From positions 1-40,875 of the forward strand of contig NZ_JQAR01000021.1 in the NCBI RefSeq assembly GCF_001437155.1: 40,875 nucleotides of DNA, in the 5' to 3' direction. The notes beneath the pieces were generated by a model that did no database searches, was not told the DNA's origin, and saw nothing but the letters and a program-made list of their open reading frames with translations. This document shows, piece after piece, positions 31,873 through 39,771 of this stretch. Source of the stretch: Liquorilactobacillus mali (GTDB lineage Bacteria > Bacillota > Bacilli > Lactobacillales > Lactobacillaceae). The translations under genes and the position numbers were made by a program. Numbering within the stretch: position 1 is the stretch's first letter; every line of letters begins with the position of its first letter.

Positions 31873-32520
31873 CTAGTTGCCTTTGTTATTTACAGGTAAA
31901 GGAGTGATGCCAATTAATTTCTCAAGTGTATTAATTAACCTTGAATAATCAATTTGAGAATAATTACTCACATTAACACGAAGTAATTTTCCTAAACTAA
32001 AATTTGCATACCCGCGATCCTTCATTCTTTTTTCAAATGTTTCTATACTTGGCATTCCATCAAATTTTGTGTTTGATTCTAATATATCATCACGATGATA
32101 GTGATTCATCAGGTGTCCGAGATGTCGTGGATCTTCTTGATCGCGATTACGTTGACGCCAATACAAAATATCAACTGGAGCCTCTAATCTCACAGTAATT
32201 ACTTGATAATCGTTTTTTTTTGCAATGCTTTTAAGATGTGGTTTTTGTTTATAGCTAAAAGGATAATCACACAGTATCTGTTTTTTATAACTCATCATGA
32301 GTTCAACTGCTCGATAAAAACGTTCTCGTGCCTCTTCATCAAGAACTTTTTTTTGCTCTAAATTATCAAAACCAATTTCATCGTATATGTGTTCCTTAAA
32401 CATATCTAGCGGTGTATAAATTAGAAAAGGAAATGCTCGCATAATAATTCTTCCTGTGTAACTTTTACCTGTTCCTGGAGCCCCAGCTAATAAAATTAAT
32501 GTTTTTTGTGCCGAATTCAC
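31873..32520 (-). CDS. P-loop kinase-like ATP-binding protein, last gene of the PTS operon
   Basis: A 215-residue P-loop protein. The N-terminal strand and Walker A are KTLILLAGAPGTGKSYTGR. Further on are the acceptor-like YTPLDMFKEHIYDEIGF, ILCDYPFSYK and a C-terminal lid-like segment VDILYWRQRNRDQEDPRH, which together resemble small-molecule or nucleoside kinases (zeta/AAA_33-type). I do not recognise an exact family or substrate. The start GTG 32520 is preferred because GGTGAT, complementary to the 16S tail, is 8 bases upstream; ATG 32532 and TTG 32580 are less well placed. It follows the aldolase gene by 88 bases. A substrate kinase serving the aldolase pathway is an attractive but unproven role. 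Confidence 0.7.
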   Translation of the reverse strand: MNSAQKTLILLAGAPGTGKSYTGRIIMRAFPFLIYTPLDMFKEHIYDEIGFDNLEQKKVLDEEARERFYRAVELMMSYKKQILCDYPFSYKQKPHLKSIAKKNDYQVITVRLEAPVDILYWRQRNRDQEDPRHLGHLMNHYHRDDILESNTKFDGMPSIETFEKRMKDRGYANFSLGKLLRVNVSNYSQIDYSRLINTLEKLIGITPLPVNNKGN

Positions 32521-32608
32521 TACTATCACCATCCCCACTGCAAAGTAAAAGATTGGAAAATTAACGAACTTTTCTCCCAATCTTTACTGTCACATTAAAC
32601 AATACTTT

Positions 32609-33445
32609 TTATTTATTCAAAAACAAACCTATCTTGTGTTTTACCACATCATACACTGCCTTATTGCATGGCATGATATTGTTTCGCAAAGAGTTATTAA
32701 CTTCAGTTTTATTAAAATACTTCTTAGCAGTTCGTGTCCAAGCAACTAGTAATTCAGTGCCAACATTAAATTTACGAATACCATTTTCAGTCAGACGATG
32801 ATAATCATTCTCGTTAACTCCAGTACCGCCGTGAATTACAAGTGGCGTTGATATATTTGAATGAAGTTCTTCAATTAAGTTCCAATTAAGCTTCGTTTTA
32901 GACTCAAACTGGCCATGGTGAGTACCAACACCTACAGCAAGTGCATCAACTGGCACATTACTCAGAAATTCAAGTGCCTGTTTAGGATCTGTATACACCC
33001 CTTCGGCAACTGTTATTCCCTCCTCAGTACCTCCAATTGTGCCAATTTCACATTCAACTGCTGCACCACGTTTATGTGCATAATCTGTTACACGTAACGA
33101 GCGCTCCATATTTTCCCGAAAGGGCAATGCCGAGCCATCAAACATCACAGAATTGTACCCAGCATCAATTGCCTCTTTTATATTGTCAAAGGATTTGGCA
33201 TGGTCAAGATGTAGATCCACATCGACAAGTAACTCTTCGGCCATCATTTTACATATAGCTACAAAGTTTTTCATTCCAACATATTTTGCAGTAGATTCAC
33301 TGGTTTGAATGATAACTGGCGCTCCAGCATCTTTAGCCGCTCGAATCATATCTGGTACCATTTCAAGATTATGCGCATTAAAAGCACCTACAGTATAGTT
33401 CAATTTTTCTGCTTCACCTAACATCGACTCAAGATTCTTGTACAT
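32609..33445 (-). CDS. Class II ketose-bisphosphate aldolase (FbaA/GatY family)
   Basis: A 278-residue zinc-dependent aldolase that cleaves a ketose bisphosphate (fructose, tagatose or a related sugar) to dihydroxyacetone phosphate and an aldehyde. Motifs: AFNAHNLEMVPDMI, zinc His in VDLHLDHAKS with the catalytic Asp beside it, EIGTIGGTEEGI, VGVGTHHGQF (second zinc His) and VIHGGTGVNEND (third zinc His). The start ATG 33445 follows AGGAGGAG. It sits within a PTS operon, so its substrate is likely a phosphorylated product of the transported compound. The sequence does not decide between FBP and TBP. Confidence 0.92.
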   Translation of the reverse strand: MYKNLESMLGEAEKLNYTVGAFNAHNLEMVPDMIRAAKDAGAPVIIQTSESTAKYVGMKNFVAICKMMAEELLVDVDLHLDHAKSFDNIKEAIDAGYNSVMFDGSALPFRENMERSLRVTDYAHKRGAAVECEIGTIGGTEEGITVAEGVYTDPKQALEFLSNVPVDALAVGVGTHHGQFESKTKLNWNLIEELHSNISTPLVIHGGTGVNENDYHRLTENGIRKFNVGTELLVAWTRTAKKYFNKTEVNNSLRNNIMPCNKAVYDVVKHKIGLFLNK

Positions 33446-33475
33446 AAGATAACTCCTCCTGTTTAGATATAATTT

Positions 33476-33868
33476 TCAGAACATGTTTGAACGCAGAACT
33501 CGTTTTGACATATCCAATAATCTATCTGTTTTCCCAATCCATTTTTGAATTTCAGCATCATCTTTAGCCGCAGCCGCAATTTTGCGTTTTTCCTCATAAA
33601 GATTCAATAATACGTTATATGCGTCCCCAAACTGTTCCTTGATCTTCAAGCTTGCTTCATATGCAGAGATAGCATTATCTGTTTGATTAAGTTTCACATA
33701 TACCGTACCAAGATCCTCATACAATTTAATTTTTTCATCATCAGCATTGGCCGCACTTACCTCTTTTTTAAGTTTTGCTGCTCTAATGATAAGATTTTCA
33801 ATTTCCTCAGAAGTTAGTTCTTTAGCATTAGTGAACTCTACTTTTTTCTTTTTATTAAATCCAAACAT
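33476..33868 (-). CDS. TPR-like small protein in the PTS operon
   Basis: A 130-residue soluble helical protein. After a basic opening (MFGFNKKKKVEF) come helices with the tetratricopeptide pattern: LYEDLGTVYVKLNQTDNAI then SAYEASLKIKEQFGDAYNVL, then a further helix pair ending WIGKTDRLLDMSKRVL. TPR units bind partner proteins; no enzymatic motif is seen. The start ATG 33868 has GGGAG 8 bases upstream. It lies 30 bases before the aldolase and 42 bases after the IIC gene. Its job in a sugar operon is not known to me; it may assemble or regulate PTS or aldolase components. Confidence 0.75.
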   Translation of the reverse strand: MFGFNKKKKVEFTNAKELTSEEIENLIIRAAKLKKEVSAANADDEKIKLYEDLGTVYVKLNQTDNAISAYEASLKIKEQFGDAYNVLLNLYEEKRKIAAAAKDDAEIQKWIGKTDRLLDMSKRVLRSNMF

Positions 33869-33910
33869 GACATCATCTCCCATTCACAAAATCAGCTATT
33901 TTTGTCATAC

Positions 33911-35194
33911 CTAGATTGCCTTCAAAATCGGTGCAAAAATAAATGCATACATTAACGCCGCGACAATCGTATCTGAATCAGTAGCACTGGCGTTTACAAA
34001 ACCAAGGCTTTGCAAAGCAACAACTAACAGCGCTGGAAGTAATGTAATGAACAAGCCGTGAAGCACACCTCCGATGATTGCCCCTCGTCGCCCACCAACA
34101 ACATTACCAAAAATTCCAGCAGTCCCACCTGCAAAAAAGTTTGTTAACATTCCCGGTAAAATAACGGCTAGACCCATCACTGGCATTAAGAACATACCAA
34201 TTACTGTACCAATTGTAGTTGTTACAAATCCGAGAATAACTGCATTTGGTGAATATGGGAAAAGAACAGGGCAATCTAATGCAGGTTTTGCGTCGGGAAC
34301 GAGCTTCATAGCAATACCACGAAATGCTGGCACAATCTCTCCCAACAGAAGTCGGACCCCTGCCAACAATACGTAGACACCAACAACGAACTGGACGGCT
34401 TGTAAGAATGCTTCAACCATATAATTAGTCGTACCGACACTTGCCCACTTGGGGCCTGCAAATGCTGCAGTGATTAAATACAAAGGGACCATAACAACAG
34501 CAACTGACAAATAAGTATCCTGCATGAATTCAAGGGCCTTAGGAAGTTTAATGTCCTCAACAGAATGCTTATTTTCGCCACGTTCACCAAAAATCCAAGC
34601 CGCACCGGCTTCAAATAGATAGCCGACTGTACAGAAATGGCCTAATGCAATTGCATCGTTGCCTGTAATCTTGCGAATAAACGGCTGAGCCAGTGCTGGC
34701 ATAGCAACAGCAAAAATCCCCCCGATAACACTTCCCAAAATAACTGTTATGACAGTATTGAAACCACAAATTTTACCTCCAACGACTGTCATTGTAGACA
34801 TCCATAATAATGCTTGACCTGTTAAGAAAATATATTTCCAAGGCGAAAAGCGTGCAATAATAATATTAACAATGAAAATCCCTAAGAATGTGAATGCAAT
34901 TGCATTACCTAAACCCAATGTGTTCATTGCTTGACCGTTGATTGCCTCTATACTTGGAACAACACCGTTCAAATGAAATGCATGTTGAAAAATTTTACCA
35001 AAGTATGTCAAGCTGGCAACAATGACAGCTGATCCTGCACTTAGAACTTCAAATCCAAGTAATGTTTTAAAAGTACCTGTGAGCACCGTCCCAAATGATT
35101 TCCTTTGCAGAACTAAACCCAGTAGCGCAATAAGTGCAATAATAACGGCTGATTGCGTCAAAATGTTTTGAATAATGAAATTAATAACAACCAT
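33911..35194 (-). CDS. PTS IIC component, ascorbate (UlaA/SgaT) family
   Basis: A 427-residue membrane protein with about eleven spans, of the L-ascorbate/galactitol-like AG superfamily of PTS transporters. Typical UlaA segments are visible: a first hydrophobic helix, GLVLQRKSFGTVLTGTFKTLLGF near residue 30, ALGHFCTVGYLFEAGAAW, RLLLGEIVPAFRGIAMKLVPDAKPALDCPVLFPYSPNA near 310, and FFAGGTAGIFGNVVGGRRGA. It imports the sugar-like substrate with phosphorylation by the IIB encoded just upstream. ATG 35194 follows GGAGGTAAG. UlaA relatives handle substrates other than ascorbate, so the actual substrate is uncertain, especially with an aldolase rather than the ula lactonase genes beside it. Confidence 0.92.
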   Translation of the reverse strand: MVVINFIIQNILTQSAVIIALIALLGLVLQRKSFGTVLTGTFKTLLGFEVLSAGSAVIVASLTYFGKIFQHAFHLNGVVPSIEAINGQAMNTLGLGNAIAFTFLGIFIVNIIIARFSPWKYIFLTGQALLWMSTMTVVGGKICGFNTVITVILGSVIGGIFAVAMPALAQPFIRKITGNDAIALGHFCTVGYLFEAGAAWIFGERGENKHSVEDIKLPKALEFMQDTYLSVAVVMVPLYLITAAFAGPKWASVGTTNYMVEAFLQAVQFVVGVYVLLAGVRLLLGEIVPAFRGIAMKLVPDAKPALDCPVLFPYSPNAVILGFVTTTIGTVIGMFLMPVMGLAVILPGMLTNFFAGGTAGIFGNVVGGRRGAIIGGVLHGLFITLLPALLVVALQSLGFVNASATDSDTIVAALMYAFIFAPILKAI

Positions 35195-35228
35195 ATCGTC
35201 TTACCTCCAGACAAATTTACTGACTACT

Positions 35229-35531
35229 TTATTCTGACAATTCTCTAATAACTGGAATAAGCTTCTCCTTAATTTCGTTCTCACTAACAATATTGTGTAA
35301 AAATACAAAATGAATTTCTGGATCCATTTCAAATTTTTCGAATTGCATTTTAAAATTCTCGGCCGAAACAATAATGTCTGTTCTTAACCCTGGTGCTGAT
35401 GATATAGATTCGTGCTCTAAATCTGCCTCAATTTTTTCTTTGCTAAGCACATCTTCTACCACCATTTGGCAAGCCAAAGAACTTCCCAGCCCATTACCAC
35501 AAATAAAATAAATTTTCAATTTCCTACTCAT
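35229..35531 (-). CDS. PTS IIB component, ascorbate (UlaB/SgaB) family
   Basis: A 100-residue phosphocarrier with the phospho-Cys in IYFICGNGLGSSLACQM (C-x-x-G-x-G-x-S), the family pattern for SgaB/UlaB and GatB-like IIBs. It takes phosphate from an EIIA and transfers it to the substrate on IIC. ATG 35531 starts 2 bases after the regulator's stop; its ribosome site AAGGAGAGG lies inside the regulator gene, implying coupled translation. No separate EIIA gene is present in the operon. Confidence 0.92.
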   Translation of the reverse strand: MSRKLKIYFICGNGLGSSLACQMVVEDVLSKEKIEADLEHESISSAPGLRTDIIVSAENFKMQFEKFEMDPEIHFVFLHNIVSENEIKEKLIPVIRELSE

Positions 35532-35533
35532 TT

Positions 35534-37639
35534 TTAAATCCTCTCCTTAGTCTCGTTTGGACCAAACAGCACTTTACAAAATTCGTTAATATCAGAAATA
35601 TCAGCAAGTCTTTCAACCTTATCTTGATCATTAATTAACCGCACAACAGATTTCATTACATTTAAGTGTGAGTAATTATCAACCGCTGCTAGACAAAAAA
35701 TAATTTTAACAGGATCATTTTCGGGATTTCCAAAATTGATTGGGTGGGCAAGAGTCATGATTGACACACCAAGTTTTTTTGCACCATCCTCTGGCCTTGC
35801 ATGTGCCAATGCAATTGATGGACCAATAACGATATATGGCCCATAATCTTCAACTGACTCTATCATTGCCTTTACGTATCCCGACTCAATATAGTTTTCA
35901 TCTAGAAGTGGCCTTGCAGACTTCATAATCGCATCTTTCCATCCACTAACTGGTACTTGTAATTGAATTTGACTATTGTTAATAAGATCCCTCAACATTG
36001 GTTGAACCTCTCTTTCATTTATTTTCAACCTATTTTTTTCAAATACCCTCCGTAGCTCAAAAACCAAGCCATTGCTAACGTCTATGCTATTTTCCTTGAG
36101 AACAATCAAAATATTATTGAATAATCGTGCAGGCTCTAACTGATTTTCCTCATACTTTGATAGCTTAGAGTGTTCTTTTAAGAAATTTGCTACGGCTTGA
36201 ACATCTTTAACAGAAGGTATTGGATTTACTTTAAGGCTCGGAAATCCTGCAATTTCGACATCAACTGTTTTAAAAACCAATCCAACTGGTATTTTATTCA
36301 GAACATCAAGTTCAGACACACTTAAAATTGCCAAAACGTCAACATTGAAATGCTCCTCAAGTTTCGCTGCCAGTAAGCGCCCAGTTGCCAATCCATAGTT
36401 ACAGATAATTGCAATTCTGTACTTACGAACCTGTTCTTGACGAATTTCAACCTGTGTAGTTGAAAAGTAAACAGCAAGATATCCTATTTCATCGTCTGAG
36501 AGATTCATTTGGTACTCCTGACCCCTTTTTAAAAAAAATGCTTTAACCGAATTGAAGATTTCTGGATAACTTTGCATAATAGTCCTTTTTAATGGATTAT
36601 ATGCATTTACACTCCTACTTTGTCTCTTAATTAATGCCGAAATATGTTTATATACTCGCTCGAATAGACTCTCACTTTTTGAAAATGGAAACTCAAGTAT
36701 TTCTTCCATCCACTCGATCAATGCTAAACATATAATTTGGGATTTAGCCCAATTTTCCAATTCTGCTGGTTCATCAGAGTCAAAACTACTAATTGTAAAT
36801 GCCAAATAACTGGCCTCTGATTTACCAACAATTTTCAAACCAAAATGTCTACTTACAGCATTTACAAATTCTGATTGATGAGTATTAAGTGCAGCCACAT
36901 CTGTATCTGCGGTATCAACGTTATGACCATTTTGTACACGTAAGAGCCATACCATTGTCAGCACAATCGCTTGCTGTTGATAATTGTCATTTACTCCTAA
37001 ATGTGAATCAGAAAAGATATTCTGTAAAATTGTTTTCAAATAAATAACATCAGTATTGTTAAAAACTTTTCTTGCCTCATCCACTAATATCTTCGGCCAT
37101 TTAAATCTATCGCGAACTATATCTAAAATATTAGGCTGGCGACTAAGCATATCTGTAAACATCATTCGAATCGCACGTTCATTTCCTTGCACGCTCACCC
37201 CACTTGTATGATTGGTAACAATACGTAATCCATAAGGTTGAACCAACTTTCGCAAATCACGCATATCGTTGTCCATTGTACTTTTGCTAATTTGCATATC
37301 TTCTTGCAATTCAACTAAAAATAAAGGGTCCTTATCAAACAAGAATTCCATGAGCAAAAATATGATTCTTTGTTGTGGGTTTAAATATGAATCATCTTGT
37401 ACATTGTCGTTTGTCATCCGGATAAACTTTTTTATTATTGTCGAGGAGAACGGATTATAAATTATACCCTTATTGATAGCTATTTGATCAAGCCCTTTGC
37501 TGGCCAGCAATTCATTGAGCTGTCTGATATCATTTCGTACAGTTTTGGTAGTCACTCCGAGCTGAATTGCTAAATCCTTCACCTTCAGTTCCTGTAAACC
37601 ACTTAGTACTTCTAATACCTGAATCAATTTATCTCGCAT
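35534..37639 (-). CDS. BglG/MtlR-type PRD transcriptional regulator with EIIA domain
   Basis: A 701-residue PTS-controlled activator. In order: N-terminal HTH (about 5-60, VKDLAIQLGVTTKTVRNDI), a second HTH (about 90-160, MQISKSTMDNDMRDL), PRD1 (about 185-290), PRD2 (about 300-405, with DEIGYLAVYFSTTQ), an EIIB-like domain (about 415-500, IAIICNYGLATGRLLA with a Cys) and a C-terminal EIIA domain (about 550-695) whose phospho-His is in ALAHARPEDGAKKLG. Its activity should respond to the phosphorylation state of its own PTS. The start ATG 37639 lies behind GGGGTGAG; the frame's extension to 37654 has no site. It is first in the operon and probably autoregulates it through the inverted repeat at 37693-37722. 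Confidence 0.93.
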   Translation of the reverse strand: MRDKLIQVLEVLSGLQELKVKDLAIQLGVTTKTVRNDIRQLNELLASKGLDQIAINKGIIYNPFSSTIIKKFIRMTNDNVQDDSYLNPQQRIIFLLMEFLFDKDPLFLVELQEDMQISKSTMDNDMRDLRKLVQPYGLRIVTNHTSGVSVQGNERAIRMMFTDMLSRQPNILDIVRDRFKWPKILVDEARKVFNNTDVIYLKTILQNIFSDSHLGVNDNYQQQAIVLTMVWLLRVQNGHNVDTADTDVAALNTHQSEFVNAVSRHFGLKIVGKSEASYLAFTISSFDSDEPAELENWAKSQIICLALIEWMEEILEFPFSKSESLFERVYKHISALIKRQSRSVNAYNPLKRTIMQSYPEIFNSVKAFFLKRGQEYQMNLSDDEIGYLAVYFSTTQVEIRQEQVRKYRIAIICNYGLATGRLLAAKLEEHFNVDVLAILSVSELDVLNKIPVGLVFKTVDVEIAGFPSLKVNPIPSVKDVQAVANFLKEHSKLSKYEENQLEPARLFNNILIVLKENSIDVSNGLVFELRRVFEKNRLKINEREVQPMLRDLINNSQIQLQVPVSGWKDAIMKSARPLLDENYIESGYVKAMIESVEDYGPYIVIGPSIALAHARPEDGAKKLGVSIMTLAHPINFGNPENDPVKIIFCLAAVDNYSHLNVMKSVVRLINDQDKVERLADISDINEFCKVLFGPNETKERI

Positions 37640-37664
37640 GTTCTCACCCCACATTTACATTCTA

Positions 37665-37678
37665 TGTAACCGCTTACC
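37665..37678. promoter_or_regulatory. cre site (CcpA) of the PTS operon
   Basis: TGTAACCGCTTACC matches TGWAANCGNTNWCA with one mismatch. It lies just downstream of a TAAAAT -10 (complement of 37679-37684), so CcpA would act as a roadblock at the transcription start. Confidence 0.7.
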
Positions 37679-37722
37679 ATTTTAAAAGTACTAATTGTTT
37701 CCCTCACTATGGGAAAACAATT
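37679..37722 (-). promoter_or_regulatory. Activator-dependent promoter and inverted repeat of the PTS operon
   Basis: On the minus strand TAAAAT (complement of 37679-37684) is a good -10, but 17 bases upstream there is no -35 (GTGAGG). The near-perfect inverted repeat AATTGTTTCCC (37693-37703) / GGGAAAACAATT (37711-37722) covers and extends beyond the -35 position. This is where a PRD-type activator would be expected to bind. Confidence 0.5.
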
Positions 37723-37982
37723 GTTATTAGCTCCATATGTTGTAAAAGAGTATAATTTACTCATCATATTTTCTTAATATTTTTCTAAATAAAAGCAGGT
37801 ACATTTTAAAAGCTATTCGGTCTCAAATATACAACCTTTTTATTGTTGCTCACCTCAATAAAACCCTCTGTTCTTGTAAATATCACCCTGCCAAAAACTA
37901 TTATACTGAAAATAAGTTTTTCTCGCTAAAACTGTGCCGTTCTACTCCCACAAGTAAAATTTATGGTTTATCTGACATGTAT
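37723..37982. other. Intergenic, nothing firm
   Basis: About 260 bases upstream of the PTS operon. A minus-strand TATAAT-like element (37900-37905) and a 15-codon GTG frame (37853 to 37806) are visible, but the ribosome site is poor. No gene is supported. Confidence 0.4.
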
Positions 37983-38031
37983 AATAAAAAGGAATGGGAC
38001 AAATTTAAAATTTGTCCCATTCCTTTTTATT
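37983..38031 (-). terminator. Terminator, 24-bp perfect palindrome after tpx
   Basis: The arms AATAAAAAGGAATGGGACAA... and its exact complement pair over 24 bases with a single central base. T-runs are at both outer ends, so it can terminate in either direction. It lies 95 bases past the tpx stop. Confidence 0.85.
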
Positions 38032-38125
38032 GATTTCATATAAATTTGCCGCATAAGTTAAAAATTTTCCGTCAAGCTTCAAATATTACTAAGCTTATAT
38101 CATATTCTAGTACTTTGGGTCTATA

Positions 38126-38629
38126 CTACTTATTTTTATTCAAAAATTCTAAAGCAGCCTGATAATTTGGTTCATTCGTTTGTTCAATAATTAACTCACG
38201 ATACGCTACTTCTCCTTGGGGATTAAGAATCCAAATGCTGCGTGCATCAACATTCCCATCTTCTACGAAAATTCCCACCTTTTTTCCTAAGGAACCATCT
38301 TTATCAGAGAGTAATTTCATCTTCGTAACGCCTTCGGCCGCACACCAGTCTTGCTGCTGCTCGACGGTATTAGTTGAAATGGTCAAAAAGTTAATATCTG
38401 GAAAAAAATCCACATCTTTATTGAATTTCTTTGTTGAAAGACTGCATACCCGGGTATTAATATCTGGAACGATACTAATCAATGTATACTTTCCACTGAT
38501 ATCTGTATTTGTAATGGTTTCACCCTGTGTGCTTTTTAATTCGAATTCTGGAAAACGACTTGCAATACTAATTGGTTCTCCATTAGTAGATGTTGGTTTT
38601 TCATGTCTGGTTATCTTCACTTTACTCAT
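38126..38629 (-). CDS. tpx: Thiol peroxidase Tpx
   Basis: A 167-residue atypical 2-Cys peroxiredoxin that reduces peroxides using thioredoxin. The peroxidatic Cys is in PDINTRVCSLSTKKFN (T-x-x-C), and the resolving Cys in QQDWCAAEGV, the usual Tpx spacing of about 34 residues. SIVPDIN and FLTISTNT are typical strands. Start: ATG 38629 is nearly in contact with GGAAGG; GTG 38620 (giving MKITRHEKP..., close to the common family start) has a 10-base spacing and may be the real one. It is divergent from the YitT-family gene. Confidence 0.95.
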   Translation of the reverse strand: MSKVKITRHEKPTSTNGEPISIASRFPEFELKSTQGETITNTDISGKYTLISIVPDINTRVCSLSTKKFNKDVDFFPDINFLTISTNTVEQQQDWCAAEGVTKMKLLSDKDGSLGKKVGIFVEDGNVDARSIWILNPQGEVAYRELIIEQTNEPNYQAALEFLNKNK

Positions 38630-38735
38630 TCCTTCCGTAACTCGATTATCTCAATTGTATGCTAGAAACTCACTGATAAGCAAATATTTGTTCTGATAAA
38701 ATTTATATTTGTGCAAAAAATTATTACTGATTATC

Positions 38736-38764
38736 TTGTCTTACAAAACTGTTGTATTTATACT
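38736..38764 (+). promoter_or_regulatory. Promoter of the YitT-family gene
   Basis: TTGTCT (38736-38741), 17 bases, TATACT (38759-38764), 33 bases before the TTG start. Confidence 0.55.
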
Positions 38765-38797
38765 TAGATTGCGCTAATTAACTTCTGAGAGGAGAAA

Positions 38798-39634
38798 TTG
38801 ATCATAAAAACAACTCGCAAATTATTTTATATTACTTTAGGTTCTTTATTATACGCAATTTCAATAAATTATTTTCTTATTCCAACCAGATTAGGTGAGG
38901 GTGGTGTTACTGGCCTGACAACTATTGCTTTTTATACACTACAAATTCCCACATATCTGACAAATTTTGTGCTTAATAGCATTTTATTATTGATTGGCTT
39001 AAAATATCTCAAACGAAAAACAATTTTACTATCACTTTGGGCAATTATTTGGCTTTCTATTTTCTTGAAACTTCCCGTTATTTATACTTATCATACGCAA
39101 CAGACTATTATTCCAACTATCGTTGGTGGTGCTCTAACAGGTATCTCAATGGGTTTAATTTTGAATGCGGAAGGATCCATTGCTGGAAGCACCATTTTGG
39201 GAAGAATACTTAATCAATATCTCGGAATTCCCATAGGATCAGCTACTCTTTTTTTTGATCTAGTCGTTGCAATTCCGTCCGTTTTCATTATTGGCTTTGA
39301 AAATACGATATTAACAGTTCTAGAATTATATATTTCTGCCAAAATAACCAATATTGCTTTAGAAAGATTTGGTTCAAAAAAGGTAATCCAAATAATTTCA
39401 TCTCACAGCAGCAGTATTGCCCAAGCAATCTCTGACTCATTGGGACAGGGTGTTACACTCCTTCAGGCCACCGGTTTTTACAGTCAATCGGCAAAACCCA
39501 TTATTTATTTCGTTTGTACTTCAAAAAATCTGGCAAGAATCATACCAATAATAGCAGCCACTGATCCAGCTGCTCTAATCATTACTGAAAATGTACGCAG
39601 CGTGCGTGCCACTGAAATATATCGTCTGCTCTAA
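38798..39634 (+). CDS. YitT-family membrane protein (DUF161 plus DUF2179)
   Basis: A 278-residue protein with five to six N-terminal spans (DUF161, about residues 1-195) and a soluble C-terminal DUF2179 domain (about 215-275). The YitT opening is LGSLLYAISINYFLIPTRLGEGG, then GVTGLTTIAF; GGALTGISMGLILNAEGSIAG and STILGRIL follow. DUF2179 is seen in GVTLLQATGFYSQ and IIPIIAATDPAALIIT, with the late VRSVRA. The function of the family is unsettled. The start is TTG 38798, behind AGAGGAG with a short 3-base gap; no other start is better. Confidence 0.9.
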   Translation: MIIKTTRKLFYITLGSLLYAISINYFLIPTRLGEGGVTGLTTIAFYTLQIPTYLTNFVLNSILLLIGLKYLKRKTILLSLWAIIWLSIFLKLPVIYTYHTQQTIIPTIVGGALTGISMGLILNAEGSIAGSTILGRILNQYLGIPIGSATLFFDLVVAIPSVFIIGFENTILTVLELYISAKITNIALERFGSKKVIQIISSHSSSIAQAISDSLGQGVTLLQATGFYSQSAKPIIYFVCTSKNLARIIPIIAATDPAALIITENVRSVRATEIYRLL

Positions 39635-39645
39635 CTGTAATGTTA

Positions 39646-39674
39646 TTGTAATAATTTATCTTAACAATTATAGT
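39646..39674 (+). promoter_or_regulatory. Possible promoter of the wall hydrolase gene
   Basis: TTGTAA (39646-39651), 17 bases, TATAGT (39669-39674), about 98 bases upstream of the start. Several other TATAAT-like sites are nearby in this AT-rich stretch, so the choice is uncertain. Confidence 0.35.
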
Positions 39675-39771
39675 TCATATTATAATATTCTTTTGCTATA
39701 CTGTAATTATTCTTATATGTCAATATTGAAATTAAATTTTAAAAAATAATTTATTTAAGGAAGTGAACTTT

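Noticed and set aside
37806-37853. 15-codon GTG frame upstream of the PTS operon
   Set aside because: Too short, poor ribosome site and no recognisable sequence.
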